DNA of 64,000 bases, taken from the NCBI RefSeq assembly GCF_902703175.1, contig NZ_CACRYJ010000068.1, forward strand, positions 124,001-188,000, written 5' to 3'. Below the pieces are notes generated by a model. That model searched no databases and was not told the origin of the DNA. It was given only the letters and a program-made list of their open reading frames with translations. Of the stretch, positions 25,793 to 34,172 are shown piece after piece (positions within the stretch are counted from its first letter, which is position 1; every line of letters begins with the position of its first letter). The DNA comes from Occultella aeris. GTDB lineage: Bacteria > Actinomycetota > Actinomycetes > Actinomycetales > Beutenbergiaceae. A program made the position numbers and the translations under genes.

Positions 25793-27139
25793 ATGTCCAG
25801 GAAACGACCGATGCTGATGAGTGCTCTGGCCGTCGCGGCCGCGGCCGCCGTCGGAGTCGCCGGCGTGATCGCGCCCCTGGGCGGCGGGCCCGGAGGGCGG
25901 CCGGAGACGCCACCCGGGCATGACCGCCCGCTCCAGCTCGGCGTGGAGGTCCTGCTCGCCGACGAACTCGACCTCCTGGCCGGCCAGCGGGTGGGCCTGA
26001 TCACGAACCCGACCGGAACCACGAGCGACCTCACCCACACCATCGACGCCCTGATCGCCGGGGAGGCCGAGGGCGACTACGAGCTCACCGCGCTCTACGG
26101 GCCGGAGCACGGGGTGCGCGGCGGGGTCCCGGCGGGTGCGTACGTCGAGAGTTACGTCGACGAGCGCACCGGTCTGCCGGTGTACTCCCTGTACGGACCC
26201 ACCCGCAAGCCCACCGCCGAGATGCTGGAGGACGTGGATGTGCTGGTGTTCGACATCCAGGACATCGGCGCACGCTTCTACACCTACATCTGGACGATGT
26301 ACTACGCGATGGAGGCGGCCGCCGAGCAGGGCAAGCCGTTCGTGGTGCTGGACCGGCCGAACCCGCTCGGCGACCGGATGGACGGTCCGGTCCTCGAGTA
26401 CCCGGAGCTGAGCTCGTTCGTCGGGCTCCGGGAGATCCCGCTGCAGCACGGCCTCACGGTCGGTGAGCTGGCCCAGGTGTTCAACGGGGAGTTCCTCGAG
26501 ACGCCGGCGGATCTGCACGTGGTCACGATGCGCAACTACGACGCCGCCAGCATCGTGGAGGACTGGGACCTGCCCTGGGTGCTGCCGTCGCCGAACATCC
26601 CAACCCGGGAGACGGCGCTGGTGTATCCCGGCACGGGGCTCATCGAGTCCATCAACGTCTCCGAGGGCCGTGGGACGACCACGCCGTTCCTCTGGTTCGG
26701 CGCACCGTACATCGACGAGGCGGAGTCCTATGCGCTGGCCGCCGAGCTCAACTCCCGTGGGCTGCCCGGAGTGACCTTCCGGCCGATGTCCGCCACGCCG
26801 ACCTCGAGCAAGCACGCCGGTGCGTTCTCGGGCGGCGTCCAGATCCACTTCACCGACGCGGCCGCCTACGAGCCGATCCGGACCGGGTTGCACGTCCTCG
26901 ACGTCCTGTTCGACCAGATCGACGAGGTCGACTGGCGGGAGGGCGCCGCCTGCCGCACCGCGGCGGACAGGTGCTGGATCGACCAGCTCACCGGTACCCG
27001 GGACGTACGCGCCCAGCTCGAGGCGGGCGTCACGCCGGACGAGATCATCGCCGGATGGCAGGATGACCTCGCTGCTTTCGACGCGCTCGCCGAGCCCTAC
27101 CGGCTCTACCCCGACGGTCCGGGACAGGGTCGTCCCTGA
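25793..27139 (+). CDS. namZ: Secreted exo-beta-N-acetylmuramidase (DUF1343, GH171)
   Basis: This is a 448-residue exported protein, with signal or anchor in residues 7-30. The NamZ/YbbC fold is recognised from VGLITNPTGTTSDLTHTID, ALYGPEHGVRGGVPAG, LVFDIQDIGARFYTYIWTM, VLDRPNPLG and LPSPNIPTRETALVYPGT. NamZ removes N-acetylmuramic acid from the non-reducing end of peptidoglycan chains and works with NagZ; the Bacillus genes are also adjacent. ATG 25793 is preferred because GAGG lies 6 bases before it; ATG 25781 is the alternative. A strong terminator follows. Confidence 0.88.
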   Translation: MSRKRPMLMSALAVAAAAAVGVAGVIAPLGGGPGGRPETPPGHDRPLQLGVEVLLADELDLLAGQRVGLITNPTGTTSDLTHTIDALIAGEAEGDYELTALYGPEHGVRGGVPAGAYVESYVDERTGLPVYSLYGPTRKPTAEMLEDVDVLVFDIQDIGARFYTYIWTMYYAMEAAAEQGKPFVVLDRPNPLGDRMDGPVLEYPELSSFVGLREIPLQHGLTVGELAQVFNGEFLETPADLHVVTMRNYDAASIVEDWDLPWVLPSPNIPTRETALVYPGTGLIESINVSEGRGTTTPFLWFGAPYIDEAESYALAAELNSRGLPGVTFRPMSATPTSSKHAGAFSGGVQIHFTDAAAYEPIRTGLHVLDVLFDQIDEVDWREGAACRTAADRCWIDQLTGTRDVRAQLEAGVTPDEIIAGWQDDLAAFDALAEPYRLYPDGPGQGRP

Positions 27140-27153
27140 TCCGACGACCGCCT

Positions 27154-27198
27154 CCTTGCGGTGCCGAGCCGTCCGTCACCGGGCTCGGCACCGCAAGG
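27154..27198 (+). terminator. Intrinsic-type terminator after namZ
   Basis: There is a perfect 17-base inverted repeat, left arm 27154-27170 and right arm 27182-27198 (CCTTGCGG...GAGCC pairs with GGCTC...CCGCAAGG), with an 11-base loop. It is 15 bases after the namZ stop and is the strongest hairpin I found in the window. Confidence 0.85.
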
Positions 27199-27344
27199 AT
27201 CACCCCACCTCACCCGACCACGCTCTGGTGCCCGCCTCGCTGCCGGTCGTAGGGTTCTTCGCGCGGGACGAGCACGCCCCGACTTCTCGAGGCCACGTTG
27301 CCTGATGACGCGTCGGCCTCCGACGTGTGGTGGAGAGGTGCCAG

Positions 27345-28388
27345 ATGAGGACTCGACGCGGAATCGCGCTTCTAGCGGGTGTCGTGCTGCTGATCGGTGC
27401 GCAGGCGGGGCCTGCCGTCGCCGACGAGTCGGACACGGTGACGGTCGTCGCCGACGGTCTGAACAATCCTCGCGGGCTCGCCTTCGGCCCCGACGGCGGA
27501 CTGTACGTCGCCACGGTCGGCAACGGCTCCGACGATGGTGCGGTCGTGCGGCTCGCGCCACGGACCGGCACCATGACGACCGTCGTTGACGGACTGCCGA
27601 CCTACCTCGCACCGGCGGGAGACGTCGTCGGGGCGCACGACGTGACGTTCCAGGGCCGGGGCAACATGTTTGTGCCGGTCGGCCTGGGCGACGATCCGGC
27701 CGCCCGGCCCACGGAAGGGCTCGGCGTCCTGCTCCGGGTGTCGCCGAACGGCCGGACGAGGACGGTTGTCGACCTGGCTGCCTACGAGGCCGCCGTGAAT
27801 CCCGACGGCGGTCTACCGGACTCCAATCCGCACTCCGCGGCCGCCGTTCCCGGCGGCGTGGTGATCGCCGACCCCGGCGCGAACGCACTGTTGTTCCTGG
27901 CGAACTCGGGCGACTTGCGCACCCTCGCGACCTTCGCCGACCGGGAGGTGCCGTTCGCCGGTGGCACGGTGCTCGCGCAGTCCGTGCCGGACGCCGTGAC
28001 CGTGGGGCCGGACGGCGCGTACTACGTCGGTGAACTGCTCGGGTTTCCGTTCGCACCCGGCGAGTCGCGGGTGTACCGAGTGACGCCCGACGGCTCTGCC
28101 GAGGTCTACGCGGAGGGCTTCACGTCGATCATCGACGTCGCGTTCGACTCCGACGGCAACCTGTACGTCCTGGAGATCGCCGAGCAGGGCCTGCTCAACG
28201 CATTCTCGACCGGCGACTTCGAGGGCGCCCTGATCAAGGTGACACCGGACGGCGTGCGCAGCGAGGTCGCGGACGGGGCGCTGGTGGCGCCCGGCGGGAT
28301 CGCGGTGGGGCGCGACGGCGCCGTCTACGTCACGACCGGCACATTGTTCGGGGGAGGACTCGGCACGGTCGTGCGGATCGACCAGTAG
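27345..28388 (+). CDS. Secreted ScyD/ScyE-like beta-propeller protein
   Basis: This is a 347-residue exported protein with a signal peptide (residues 1-26, ending AVADES). Repeated NHL/SMP-30-like blades carry LNNPRGLAFGPDGGLYVA, DAVTVGPDGAYYVGELLGFPF and PGGIAVGRDGAVYVTTG. This is the ScyD/ScyE family pattern, common in actinobacteria as secreted proteins of unknown role despite the cyanobacterial name. ATG 27345 has GGAGAGG upstream. It is transcribed alone. Confidence 0.8.
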   Translation: MRTRRGIALLAGVVLLIGAQAGPAVADESDTVTVVADGLNNPRGLAFGPDGGLYVATVGNGSDDGAVVRLAPRTGTMTTVVDGLPTYLAPAGDVVGAHDVTFQGRGNMFVPVGLGDDPAARPTEGLGVLLRVSPNGRTRTVVDLAAYEAAVNPDGGLPDSNPHSAAAVPGGVVIADPGANALLFLANSGDLRTLATFADREVPFAGGTVLAQSVPDAVTVGPDGAYYVGELLGFPFAPGESRVYRVTPDGSAEVYAEGFTSIIDVAFDSDGNLYVLEIAEQGLLNAFSTGDFEGALIKVTPDGVRSEVADGALVAPGGIAVGRDGAVYVTTGTLFGGGLGTVVRIDQ

Positions 28389-28431
28389 CGTCCGGCGATG
28401 AGTTCCGGTTCCGGCCCAGGTCCGTACCGAC

Positions 28432-28791
28432 ATGGATACCGAGAGGGAACTGGACCTGTTCGCCGGCGTCGCGGTGACCGATCTCGGCCGCGCCGTCGGG
28501 TGGTACGACCGGCTCTTCGGCGAGGTCGAGACGTTCGAGCCGAACGACGTCGAGCGGGTGTGGACGGTCGCCGAACGTCGGCACCTGTACGTGATCGTGC
28601 TGCCCGAACACGCGGGCCACGCGCTGGTCACCCTGTACGTGGGGAACCTCACCGCGATGGTCGATGCGGCGGCCCGGCGGGGCATCCACGCGGAGAGCGA
28701 GGAGAACTTCGGGAACGGGGTGCGCAAGATGATCTACCGCGATCCTGACGGGAACGAGATCGGGCTCGGCGGGGTGCTCGGAGCCGAGTAG
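28432..28791 (+). CDS. VOC-superfamily (glyoxalase/bleomycin-resistance fold) protein
   Basis: This is a 119-residue single-VOC protein: FAGVAVTDLGRAVGWYDRLFG at the start and NFGNGVRKMIYRDPDGNEIGL at the end. The final acidic metal ligand of the fold (NEIGL) is present. It could be a metal-dependent lyase, isomerase or binding protein; no substrate can be assigned. A long palindrome follows the stop. Confidence 0.78.
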   Translation: MDTERELDLFAGVAVTDLGRAVGWYDRLFGEVETFEPNDVERVWTVAERRHLYVIVLPEHAGHALVTLYVGNLTAMVDAAARRGIHAESEENFGNGVRKMIYRDPDGNEIGLGGVLGAE

Positions 28792-28796
28792 ACCCA

Positions 28797-28832
28797 CCGT
28801 TATGACCAGATAAGTTATCCTGGTCATAACGG
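28797..28832. promoter_or_regulatory. Long palindrome upstream of the hydrolase-tetR operon (probable TetR operator)
   Basis: Perfect 13-base arms CCGTTATGACCAG (28797-28809) and CTGGTCATAACGG (28820-28832) flank ATAAGTTATC, which extends the symmetry with one unpaired base. It sits 10 bases before the hydrolase start codon, over the expected -10 (TTATCC region), and is more AT-rich than its surroundings. It may also end the VOC transcript. Confidence 0.65.
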
Positions 28833-28842
28833 AAAGGGTGTC

Positions 28843-29772
28843 ATGGAACCGAGCCGATCGATCATCGACCTGCCGTGGGGGCCGGTCTCCTACCTGCACT
28901 GGTCGCCGGCGGCGAAGGCTTCGTCCTCACCGTCCGTCGTGGTGCTTCTGCACGGCGGGAACGCCGACAGCGCGTCGCTGTCCTGGGGCGAGCTGGGTAG
29001 TCACCTGGCCGCGGCCGGGCACCGGGTGGTCGCGCCCGACCACCCGGGATTCGGCGAGAGTCCGCGCGCCCCCTGGACGGCGACCCAGGACCGACTCGTC
29101 GCCTACGTCGGGGAGCTCGTGGACGCCCTCGGGCTGGAGTACTACGTGATCGGCGGCCTTTCGCTCGGTGGCGGGCTCACCATCGGGCACGTCCTCGCCC
29201 GTCCCGAGCGCGTCACGGGCGCCATGCTGTTCGGTAGCTACGGGCTCCAGGACCGCCTCACCGGCGGGTGGCTCAGCCTGCCCACCCAGACCCTGACCTG
29301 GCTGGCGCTGCGCACGGGCCTGCTCGGCCTGGCCCAGGAGGCGTACGCGCGTAGCCCGCGACTGCTGGCCAGCGGCATGCGGCAGATCGTCCGCAGTCCC
29401 GACCGGCTGACCGAGGACCTCCTCGCGGAGATCACCGTGGCAGCGGGGCGCAAGGGCGCCCGGGTGGCATTCGAGCAGTGGCAGCGCGACCAGGTCCTGT
29501 GGAACCGGACCCGCACGAACTACCAGGACCGGCTCCACGACGTCGCTGCGCCGACGCTCGTCGTGCACGGCTCACAGGACTCCGGCGTGCCGGTCGCCCG
29601 TGCTCGAGAAGCCGCGGCCCGCATCCCCGACGCCCACCTGCTCGTCGTCGACGGAGCCGGGCACTGGGTCCAACGGGACCGGCCGGACCTGGTGACCCCC
29701 GCCGTCGTGCGGTTCCTCGACACCCGGGGTGAGTTGGACGGAGGCGACGATGCCGCGCCCGCTCATCCCTGA
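28843..29772 (+). CDS. Alpha/beta hydrolase
   Basis: This is a 309-residue alpha/beta-fold hydrolase. VVLLHGG is the oxyanion strand, Ser107 in GGLSLGGG is the nucleophile, HGSQDSGVPV carries the acid and GAGHWVQRD the catalytic histidine. It is similar to MhpC/haloperoxidase-like esterases or C-C hydrolases. It overlaps the TetR gene by 23 bases, which suggests that its substrate or product is the regulator's ligand. Confidence 0.85.
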   Translation: MEPSRSIIDLPWGPVSYLHWSPAAKASSSPSVVVLLHGGNADSASLSWGELGSHLAAAGHRVVAPDHPGFGESPRAPWTATQDRLVAYVGELVDALGLEYYVIGGLSLGGGLTIGHVLARPERVTGAMLFGSYGLQDRLTGGWLSLPTQTLTWLALRTGLLGLAQEAYARSPRLLASGMRQIVRSPDRLTEDLLAEITVAAGRKGARVAFEQWQRDQVLWNRTRTNYQDRLHDVAAPTLVVHGSQDSGVPVARAREAAARIPDAHLLVVDGAGHWVQRDRPDLVTPAVVRFLDTRGELDGGDDAAPAHP

Positions 29773-30346
29773 CCGGCGGACGAAGGTCCTCGACGCGGCT
29801 CAGGCGCTCGTCCTCGCCCAGGGCTTCGACGCGATGAGCATCCAGGCCGTCGCGACCGAGGTCGGCATCGCCAAAGGGGCGGTGTACCGGGAGTTCGCCA
29901 GCAAGCGCGAGATCCTCGACGTCCTGCTGGCCCGCTCGATGGACCGGATGAACGCCGCCGCAAGGCAGCGGCTCGGGGACGCGGAGCCGCCCTCGCCGAG
30001 CCGGGCCTACGCCGTCGCCGTGGAGGTACTCCTCGACGACGAGCTCATGACCGCCGCGTTCCTCGACGACCACGGCGTGCTCGGCTCCTACGTCGACGGC
30101 GTCACCGACGACAGGTACGCCGAGCGGCACCGCGCCGTGGTGGCGTGGATCGCCGACCTGCAGCAGCAGGGCTCGCTGAGCACGCGGGTGGCGCCCGAAC
30201 CGCTCGCACTCGCGCTGTCCGCGACGACGATCGGGCTGCTCACCGCGGCCCGGCACCTCGGGCCGCTCACCCGTGCCGACCTGCAGGGCGCGCTCGAGGC
30301 GGTCGCGGTGCTGGTGTCCTCGCTCGAGATGGCCCCGCCCTCGTGA
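29750..30346 (+). CDS. TetR-family regulator
   Basis: This is a 198-residue regulator with HTH VLDAAQALVLAQGFDAMSIQ followed by AVATEVGIAKGAVYREFASK (about residues 13-52). ATG 29750 has an ideal GGAGG five bases upstream, inside the hydrolase gene. It probably binds the palindrome at 28797-28832 and controls its own operon. Confidence 0.87.
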   Translation: MPRPLIPDRRTKVLDAAQALVLAQGFDAMSIQAVATEVGIAKGAVYREFASKREILDVLLARSMDRMNAAARQRLGDAEPPSPSRAYAVAVEVLLDDELMTAAFLDDHGVLGSYVDGVTDDRYAERHRAVVAWIADLQQQGSLSTRVAPEPLALALSATTIGLLTAARHLGPLTRADLQGALEAVAVLVSSLEMAPPS

Positions 30347-30352
30347 CCCGGG

Positions 30353-31900
30353 TCAGGAACCGAGGTTGCCGCTGAGCCGGTCGTGGCGGGCGGCACTGTC
30401 CGGGTTCAGTCCGACGATCCGGACCTGTTTGCCCTTGGCCTCGTACTTCGTGGTGATCGCGTCGAGGGTCGCGACGGTGGAGGCATCCCAGATGTGCGCG
30501 TTGGTCATGTCGATAACCACCCGGCTCGGGTCGCCGGCGTAGTCGAACTGGTAGACGAGGTCGTTCGAGGACGCGAAGAACAGCTCGCCCTCGACCGCGT
30601 AGACGCGTTCGCCGTCGTCGTCCGAGGCGTCCAGCCGGGTGACCGACGTGAAGTGGGCGACCCGGCGTGCGAACAGCACCATGGCGATGAGCACCCCGAC
30701 GAGCACGCCGTAGGCGAGGTTGCTGGTGGCGACCGTGACCACGACCGTCGCGACCATCACCGCGACCTCGGACCTCGGCAGTCGGCGCAGCGTCGAGGGC
30801 CGGATCGAGTGCCAGTCGAACGTGCCCACCGAGACCATGACCATCACGGCCACGAGGGCGGCCATCGGCATGATCGCCACGAGGTCGCCGAGGCCGACCA
30901 CGAGGACGAGCAGGAACAGCCCGGCCAGGAAGGTGGAGATACGGGTGCGGGCGCCGGAGGCCTTGACGTTGATCATGGTCTGGCCGATCATCGCGCAGCC
31001 GCCCATCCCTCCGAAGAAGCCGGTCACGATGTTCGCGATGCCCTGGCCCCACGCCTCGCGCGTCTTGTTCGAGTGGGTGTCCGTGACGTCGTCGACGAGT
31101 TTCGCGGTCAGCAGGGACTCGAGAAGCCCGACGAGCGCCATCGCGAGCGCGAACGGCGCGATGATCCGCAGCGTCTCGAAGGACAGCGGCACGTCCGGGA
31201 ACAGCAGGGAGGGCAGCGACTCGGGCAGCTCGCCCTCGTCGCCGACGGTGGGCACCGTCACACCGGCGAGCACCGTGAACGCGGTGAGGACCACGATCGC
31301 GACGAGGGGCGCGGGTACCACCTTCGTCAGGCGGGGGAAGAGCACGATGATCGCGATGCCGACGGCGAGCAACGGGTAGACGATCCAGGTCACCCCGAGC
31401 AGGTGCGGCAGTTGGGCGATGAAGATCAGGATCGCGAGCGCGTTGACGAAGCCGACCATGACCATGCGCGGGATGAACCGCATCAGCTTGGCGACGCCGA
31501 GCAATCCGAACACGACCTGGAGGATCCCGCCGAGGATCACGGTGGCGATCAGGTAGTCGACGCCGTGATCACGAACCACGGGCGCCACCACCAGGGCGAC
31601 GGCGCCGGTGGCGGCCGAGATCATCGCCGGGCGGCCGCCGACGAACGCGATCGTGACCGCCATCGTGAACGACGCGAAGAGCCCGAGCCGCGGGTCCACC
31701 CCCGCGATGATCGAGAACGAGATCGCCTCCGGGATCAGCGCGAGGGCGACCACCAGTCCGCCGAGCACCTCCGTGCGCAGGCGGCGGGGGGAGCGCAGCG
31801 CGGCGCGGACGGAGAAGGACTCGTCGGCCTCGGGGGAGCCGGTGCCCCTCTGCGGGTCGGTGGCCGGATCGGGGACTCTCAGTGGAGCATCGTTCGACAC
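30353..31900 (-). CDS. SulP-family anion transporter with STAS domain
   Basis: This is a 515-residue membrane transporter (SLC26/SulP) with about 12 to 14 segments: EVLGGLVVALALIPEAISFS, GAVALVVAPVVRDHG, GGMGGCAMIGQTMINVKASG. A cytoplasmic C-terminal STAS domain covers residues 410-515 (YAVEGELFFASSNDL, VVIDMTNAHIWDASTVATLD). It carries sulfate, bicarbonate or dicarboxylates. GTG 31900 is chosen for GAAGGAT upstream. It converges on the tetR gene at 29750. Confidence 0.9.
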   Translation of the reverse strand: MSNDAPLRVPDPATDPQRGTGSPEADESFSVRAALRSPRRLRTEVLGGLVVALALIPEAISFSIIAGVDPRLGLFASFTMAVTIAFVGGRPAMISAATGAVALVVAPVVRDHGVDYLIATVILGGILQVVFGLLGVAKLMRFIPRMVMVGFVNALAILIFIAQLPHLLGVTWIVYPLLAVGIAIIVLFPRLTKVVPAPLVAIVVLTAFTVLAGVTVPTVGDEGELPESLPSLLFPDVPLSFETLRIIAPFALAMALVGLLESLLTAKLVDDVTDTHSNKTREAWGQGIANIVTGFFGGMGGCAMIGQTMINVKASGARTRISTFLAGLFLLVLVVGLGDLVAIMPMAALVAVMVMVSVGTFDWHSIRPSTLRRLPRSEVAVMVATVVVTVATSNLAYGVLVGVLIAMVLFARRVAHFTSVTRLDASDDDGERVYAVEGELFFASSNDLVYQFDYAGDPSRVVIDMTNAHIWDASTVATLDAITTKYEAKGKQVRIVGLNPDSAARHDRLSGNLGS

Positions 31901-32009
31901 GCAGGATCCTTCGGGCTGAGCGGAGGGGCGGGGATGCCCGCGCTCACGGTAGTGCCTGCGTGCCGGCACGCGGGCCTGCTGCCCGCCGCGATCGGGGTGC
32001 TGGGCCCGG

Positions 32010-33212
32010 TCAGCCCAGGGGGAGGCGCTCGGAGGAGAAGTCGTCGAGCCGGCTCGTGTCGCTGCCCTGGAGGGAGAACAGGGCCAGCGCGACCGGCCTC
32101 GGTAGCCGGACGAGGAGCCGGAGGGAGCGCGGGGTCAGCCAGGCGGTGAGACGGTTGCCGGGCACGAGTTGGCGGAGCGAACTCGGACCGACCTTCCGGC
32201 TCTGCGCGACCGCCGGACCCATGACGGCCTCGGTGCTCGCGAAGGCCGCGGTGTGGTCATCGCGGGCGAGCGCCAACTCGTTCGCGAGCACGTATGCGCC
32301 GAGAACCGCCATCGCCGTGCCGCCGCCGACGGCGGGACCGGGGGAGTAGGCGGCGTCACCGACGAGGCTGACGCGTCCCTTCGACCACGTGTTCATCTGG
32401 ATCTGGCTGATCGAGTCGAAGTAGAAGTCCTCGGACTGGTGCAGCTCGTCGATCGGGAACGGCAGGTGGCTCTCGATGCCCGCGAAGGCGTCCCGAACCG
32501 TGCGCATCTGGCGTGCCGGGTCGCGCAGATCGCCCATGGGTCCGCCACGGAAGAGCAGCAGTGCACGGGCGAGGCGCCCGTCGTCGACGGGGTAGGTGAA
32601 AGCGGCGCGGTCGACGTCGAAGTAGCCGACCACCTCACTGCCGAGGCCGACGGTGTTCGGGTAGCTGTAGACGGACAGGTAGGCACCGAGGTCGTGGCGG
32701 TACGCGTCCTCGGGACCGAACACGAGACGCCGGACCATCGAGTGCAGACCGTCCGCGCCGAGCACGAGGTCGAACGCGCGCGGGGCCGAACTCTCGAACT
32801 CGACCGTGACGGCGTCCGGGCCGTCCGTGATGGCGGTGATGGTGTCCCCGAAGATGTACTCGGCGTGCGGGCCGGCCGCGCCGTGGAGGAGCTCGACGAG
32901 CGCGTCCCGCTGGATCTCCACGTGCCGGTCCGCGAGCGTGGCGGTCAGGCGGGGCATCTCGATCGGGCGCCCCCGGCGCTGGTGGAAGACCATTCGATCG
33001 TGCCGGACGTGGGCGTCGGAGACGGCGGGCAGGATGCCCATCCGCTCGATGACCTCGATCGAGACGCCGGCGAGGTCGACGGCGTGGCCGCCGGTCTGGC
33101 GCAGGTGTGGCCGCTTCTCGACGACGGTGGGGTTGAAGCCGCGTTCTGCGAGCCAGTACGCGAGGACCGATCCCGCGATGCCGGCACCGGAGATGAGGAT
33201 GTTGTGTGCCAT
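32010..33212 (-). CDS. FAD-dependent aromatic-type monooxygenase
   Basis: This is a 400-residue class A flavoprotein hydroxylase. The dinucleotide loop GAGIAGS is at residues 9-15, the LGADGLHS motif sits mid-protein, and LVGDAAYSPGPAVGGG is the FAD ribityl contact. It is similar to the TetX/PHBH-like set that hydroxylates aromatic or polyketide substrates using NAD(P)H and O2. It is divergent from a TetR regulator, suggesting inducible detoxification or catabolism. Confidence 0.87.
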   Translation of the reverse strand: MAHNILISGAGIAGSVLAYWLAERGFNPTVVEKRPHLRQTGGHAVDLAGVSIEVIERMGILPAVSDAHVRHDRMVFHQRRGRPIEMPRLTATLADRHVEIQRDALVELLHGAAGPHAEYIFGDTITAITDGPDAVTVEFESSAPRAFDLVLGADGLHSMVRRLVFGPEDAYRHDLGAYLSVYSYPNTVGLGSEVVGYFDVDRAAFTYPVDDGRLARALLLFRGGPMGDLRDPARQMRTVRDAFAGIESHLPFPIDELHQSEDFYFDSISQIQMNTWSKGRVSLVGDAAYSPGPAVGGGTAMAVLGAYVLANELALARDDHTAAFASTEAVMGPAVAQSRKVGPSSLRQLVPGNRLTAWLTPRSLRLLVRLPRPVALALFSLQGSDTSRLDDFSSERLPLG

Positions 33213-33222
33213 GGGAGTAGAT

Positions 33223-33243
33223 TACTTGCCGACCGGCTAGATA
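33223..33243. promoter_or_regulatory. Candidate TetR operator between monooxygenase and tetR
   Basis: An imperfect palindrome, ACTTGCCG...CGGCTAGAT, lies between the divergent starts (33212 and 33311) and has local AT-rich flanks. The spacing fits a TetR dimer, but the symmetry is imperfect. Confidence 0.4.
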
Positions 33244-33310
33244 TCAATGAACGGTTCGGTGGCACACGTCTCGTAGTCTCTGGGGACCGAGTTCGAGGAA
33301 GGTGGTGACC

Positions 33311-33886
33311 ATGCCCGTGGGAGACTCCACGCCCCGTCGCGACGGTCGGACGACCGACACGCGCCAACGCATCGAGTCCACGGCGTTGCAGCTGTTCGTG
33401 ACCAAGGGCTTCGCCGCCACCAGCCTGAAGGACATCGCCGACGAGCTCGGCATCACGAAGGCGGCCCTCTACTACCACTTCCCGGCCAAGGCGGACCTAG
33501 CGCGTGGTGTCTTCCAGCCGTTCATCGACGATGTCGATGCCGTCCTGGACGATCTGGGCGGTCGGCGGCTTCCAGCCGAGGACGTGCTGGCTGCCTACGC
33601 CGGCGCACTCCTGCCGCACCGTGGGGCGCTCGCGGCCACGCTCCGCGACCCGGGCGCCGTGGCCGACCTCGACCTTGAGGGCGCGAGCTTCCGGTGGCTG
33701 GCCAAGCTGTCCGCCCTGCTCGGGTACGAGGAGGCGACGGCGGAGAGCCGGGTGCGCACCGCCGTCGCCGTCGGTGGCCTCACCAGGGCGCTCGTGCTGC
33801 CGGAGATCGAGGACGAGCAGGCCCGCGCGGTTGCGGTCGAGGCCGCGGTGGCTGCTCTTGGTCGAGGGACGACGGCGGAGCGGTAG
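33311..33886 (+). CDS. TetR-family regulator
   Basis: This is a 191-residue regulator: TRQRIESTALQLFVTKGF then LKDIADELGITKAALYYHFPAK is a textbook TetR HTH. ATG 33311 has GAGGAAGG upstream and is preferred to GTG 33302. It is divergently transcribed from the flavin monooxygenase, its likely target. Confidence 0.88.
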   Translation: MPVGDSTPRRDGRTTDTRQRIESTALQLFVTKGFAATSLKDIADELGITKAALYYHFPAKADLARGVFQPFIDDVDAVLDDLGGRRLPAEDVLAAYAGALLPHRGALAATLRDPGAVADLDLEGASFRWLAKLSALLGYEEATAESRVRTAVAVGGLTRALVLPEIEDEQARAVAVEAAVAALGRGTTAER

Positions 33887-33900
33887 TTCCGTCCGGGCTG

Positions 33901-34085
33901 ATGTTCGTGGACGGTCACGAGGACACCATGCCGCTGGATGTCGTCGAGGACGGTGAAGCCGCCAACTGCGAGCTCGGTCTGCTGCTGGGGCTCACCGGCC
34001 GCACGCTGACCGGCTCACTGGCCGAGCGTCTGCCGGCGCTCGACGTCGGCTCGCTGGCCATCCTCGGGCCGGGCGCGCCGGCGCC
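33901..34085 (+). pseudogene. Arginase/agmatinase-family fragment
   Basis: MFVDGHEDTMPLDVVEDGEA, then NCELGLLLGLTG and LPALDVGSLAILGP, match the middle of an arginase-family protein, including the DxHxD metal motif (DGHED). The N-terminal 90 or so and the C-terminal 130 residues are absent; downstream the frame becomes Pro/Arg-rich noise. It is only about 60 residues against a usual 280-300, so it cannot be active. It is a relic between tetR and the lipid-kinase-like gene. Confidence 0.6.
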
Positions 34086-34172
34086 TCGGCCGCCGAGATC
34101 GCCGCAACCCCGCCGGCGCGCACGGGAGGTAGACGAACTCGAGCTCCTCTCGACCGGTCGAGCGGGGACGGG

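Noticed and set aside
31954-31975. GCGTGCCGGCACGC palindrome after the monooxygenase gene as a terminator
   Set aside because: The symmetric core leaves no loop and pairing outside it is poor, so a stable hairpin is doubtful.
30383-32149. A 588-codon plus-strand frame opposite the SulP transporter
   Set aside because: It is extremely rich in Asp, His, Arg and Glu, the mirror of a membrane protein on the other strand; no motif or start signal supports it.
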